6,399 bases of DNA. It comes from an uncultured beta proteobacterium (lineage in GTDB: Bacteria > Pseudomonadota > Gammaproteobacteria > Burkholderiales > Burkholderiaceae_C). The notes under the pieces are model-generated. The model was not told where the DNA came from, made no database searches, and was given only the letters and a program-made list of their open reading frames with translations. Shown in pieces: positions 6,226 to 6,399 of this stretch. The position numbers and the translations under genes are program-made. The stretch lies in contig CAIYNH010000099.1 of assembly GCA_903927495.1 (NCBI GenBank), positions 1 to 6,399 on the forward strand, read 5' to 3'. Position 1 is the first letter of the stretch; every line of letters starts with the position of its first letter.

Positions 6226-6248
6226 CCCGCTTGGTACAACTTCAGAGT

Positions 6249-6399
6249 TCCTGATCCTCAAGGAATTCCGAATGGCACTGATCGCGTCTTGTAGCTGTGG
6301 CTTCCAGCCGCAGACGCTGGGGAAAGCGGCAAGATGCCGCTTCCACAAGTGCCACGCCTGATTCCGATTTTTGTCGCATTTGCTTAGCGCGGATCAGGA
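6249..6399. repeat. Nested imperfect palindrome enclosing the REP-like pair, reaching the window edge
   Basis: TCCTGATCC (6249-6257) is the exact reverse complement of the last nine bases, GGATCAGGA (6391-6399). Inside it, TGGCAC (6273-6278) matches GTGCCA (6349-6354), and CTTGT (6288-6292) matches ACAAG (6345-6349). The heptamer ATTCCGA occurs directly at 6265-6271 and 6361-6367. The order is that of a nested inverted repeat, but the intervening segments do not pair well, and the right boundary is cut by the window end. Confidence 0.45.
6288..6349. repeat. Convergent pair of REP-like hairpins (BIME-like)
   Basis: The left unit (6288-6313) starts CTTGT and has the stem GGCT-tcc-AGCC. The right unit (6324-6349) read on the minus strand also starts CTTGT and has the perfect stem AAGCGGC / GCCGCTT with a five-base loop. 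Aligned in the same direction, the units share CTTGT and a GGC-x-T-C...GCCGC core with three differences in 13 positions. A short conserved head followed by a GC-rich imperfect hairpin, as an inverted pair, is the usual form of repetitive extragenic palindromes. Such elements are typically spread by RAYT (Y1-type) transposases; none is in the window. Only one pair is seen here, so repetition in the genome is inferred. Confidence 0.55.

Overview
The window looks like a chromosomal stretch from a Gram-negative bacterium, most likely a betaproteobacterium (Burkholderiales or Nitrosomonadales type). This is inferred from moderate GC content, the style of the secreted proteins, and the kinds of short dispersed repeats; no taxonomic marker gene is present.

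Layout. (1) Positions 2-718 hold the 3' end of a gene that begins before the window. It encodes a glycine/alanine/serine-rich, beta-rich C-terminal region like the transferrin-binding-type barrel found at the end of large betaproteobacterial surface proteins, often after a FecR-type domain. (2) Positions 719-1337 have no convincing gene. They contain two direct copies (92% identical, 113 bp each, no indels) of an element with imperfect terminal inverted repeats. The second copy ends only 16 bp before the next start codon. (3) Positions 1338-5819 encode one very large secreted subtilisin-like (S8) serine protease of 1493 residues. Its parts in order are a signal peptide, a propeptide, a catalytic domain with an intact Asp/His/Ser triad, a BACON-like domain, a jelly-roll-like domain, two fibronectin type III (FN3) domains, an intervening beta-rich domain, three more FN3 domains, and a duplicated tryptophan-rich module (GWNL...FYAP...WVN). 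(4) Positions 5820-6399 have no intact gene. They hold a short remnant of an IS4-type transposase C-terminus, a long hairpin, and, at the right edge, a convergent pair of REP-like hairpins nested in a larger imperfect palindrome that reaches the window end.

The two coding regions both encode exported or surface proteins. They are separated by about 620 bp of repeat-containing DNA, so there is no sign of an operon. The flanks look like an accessory region shaped by small non-autonomous repeats and insertion-sequence decay. I see no CRISPR array, tRNA, rRNA, toxin-antitoxin pair or defence system. The least-explained signals are the 113-bp paired element with its position against the protease start, the REP-like palindrome, and the uncharacterised modules of the protease.
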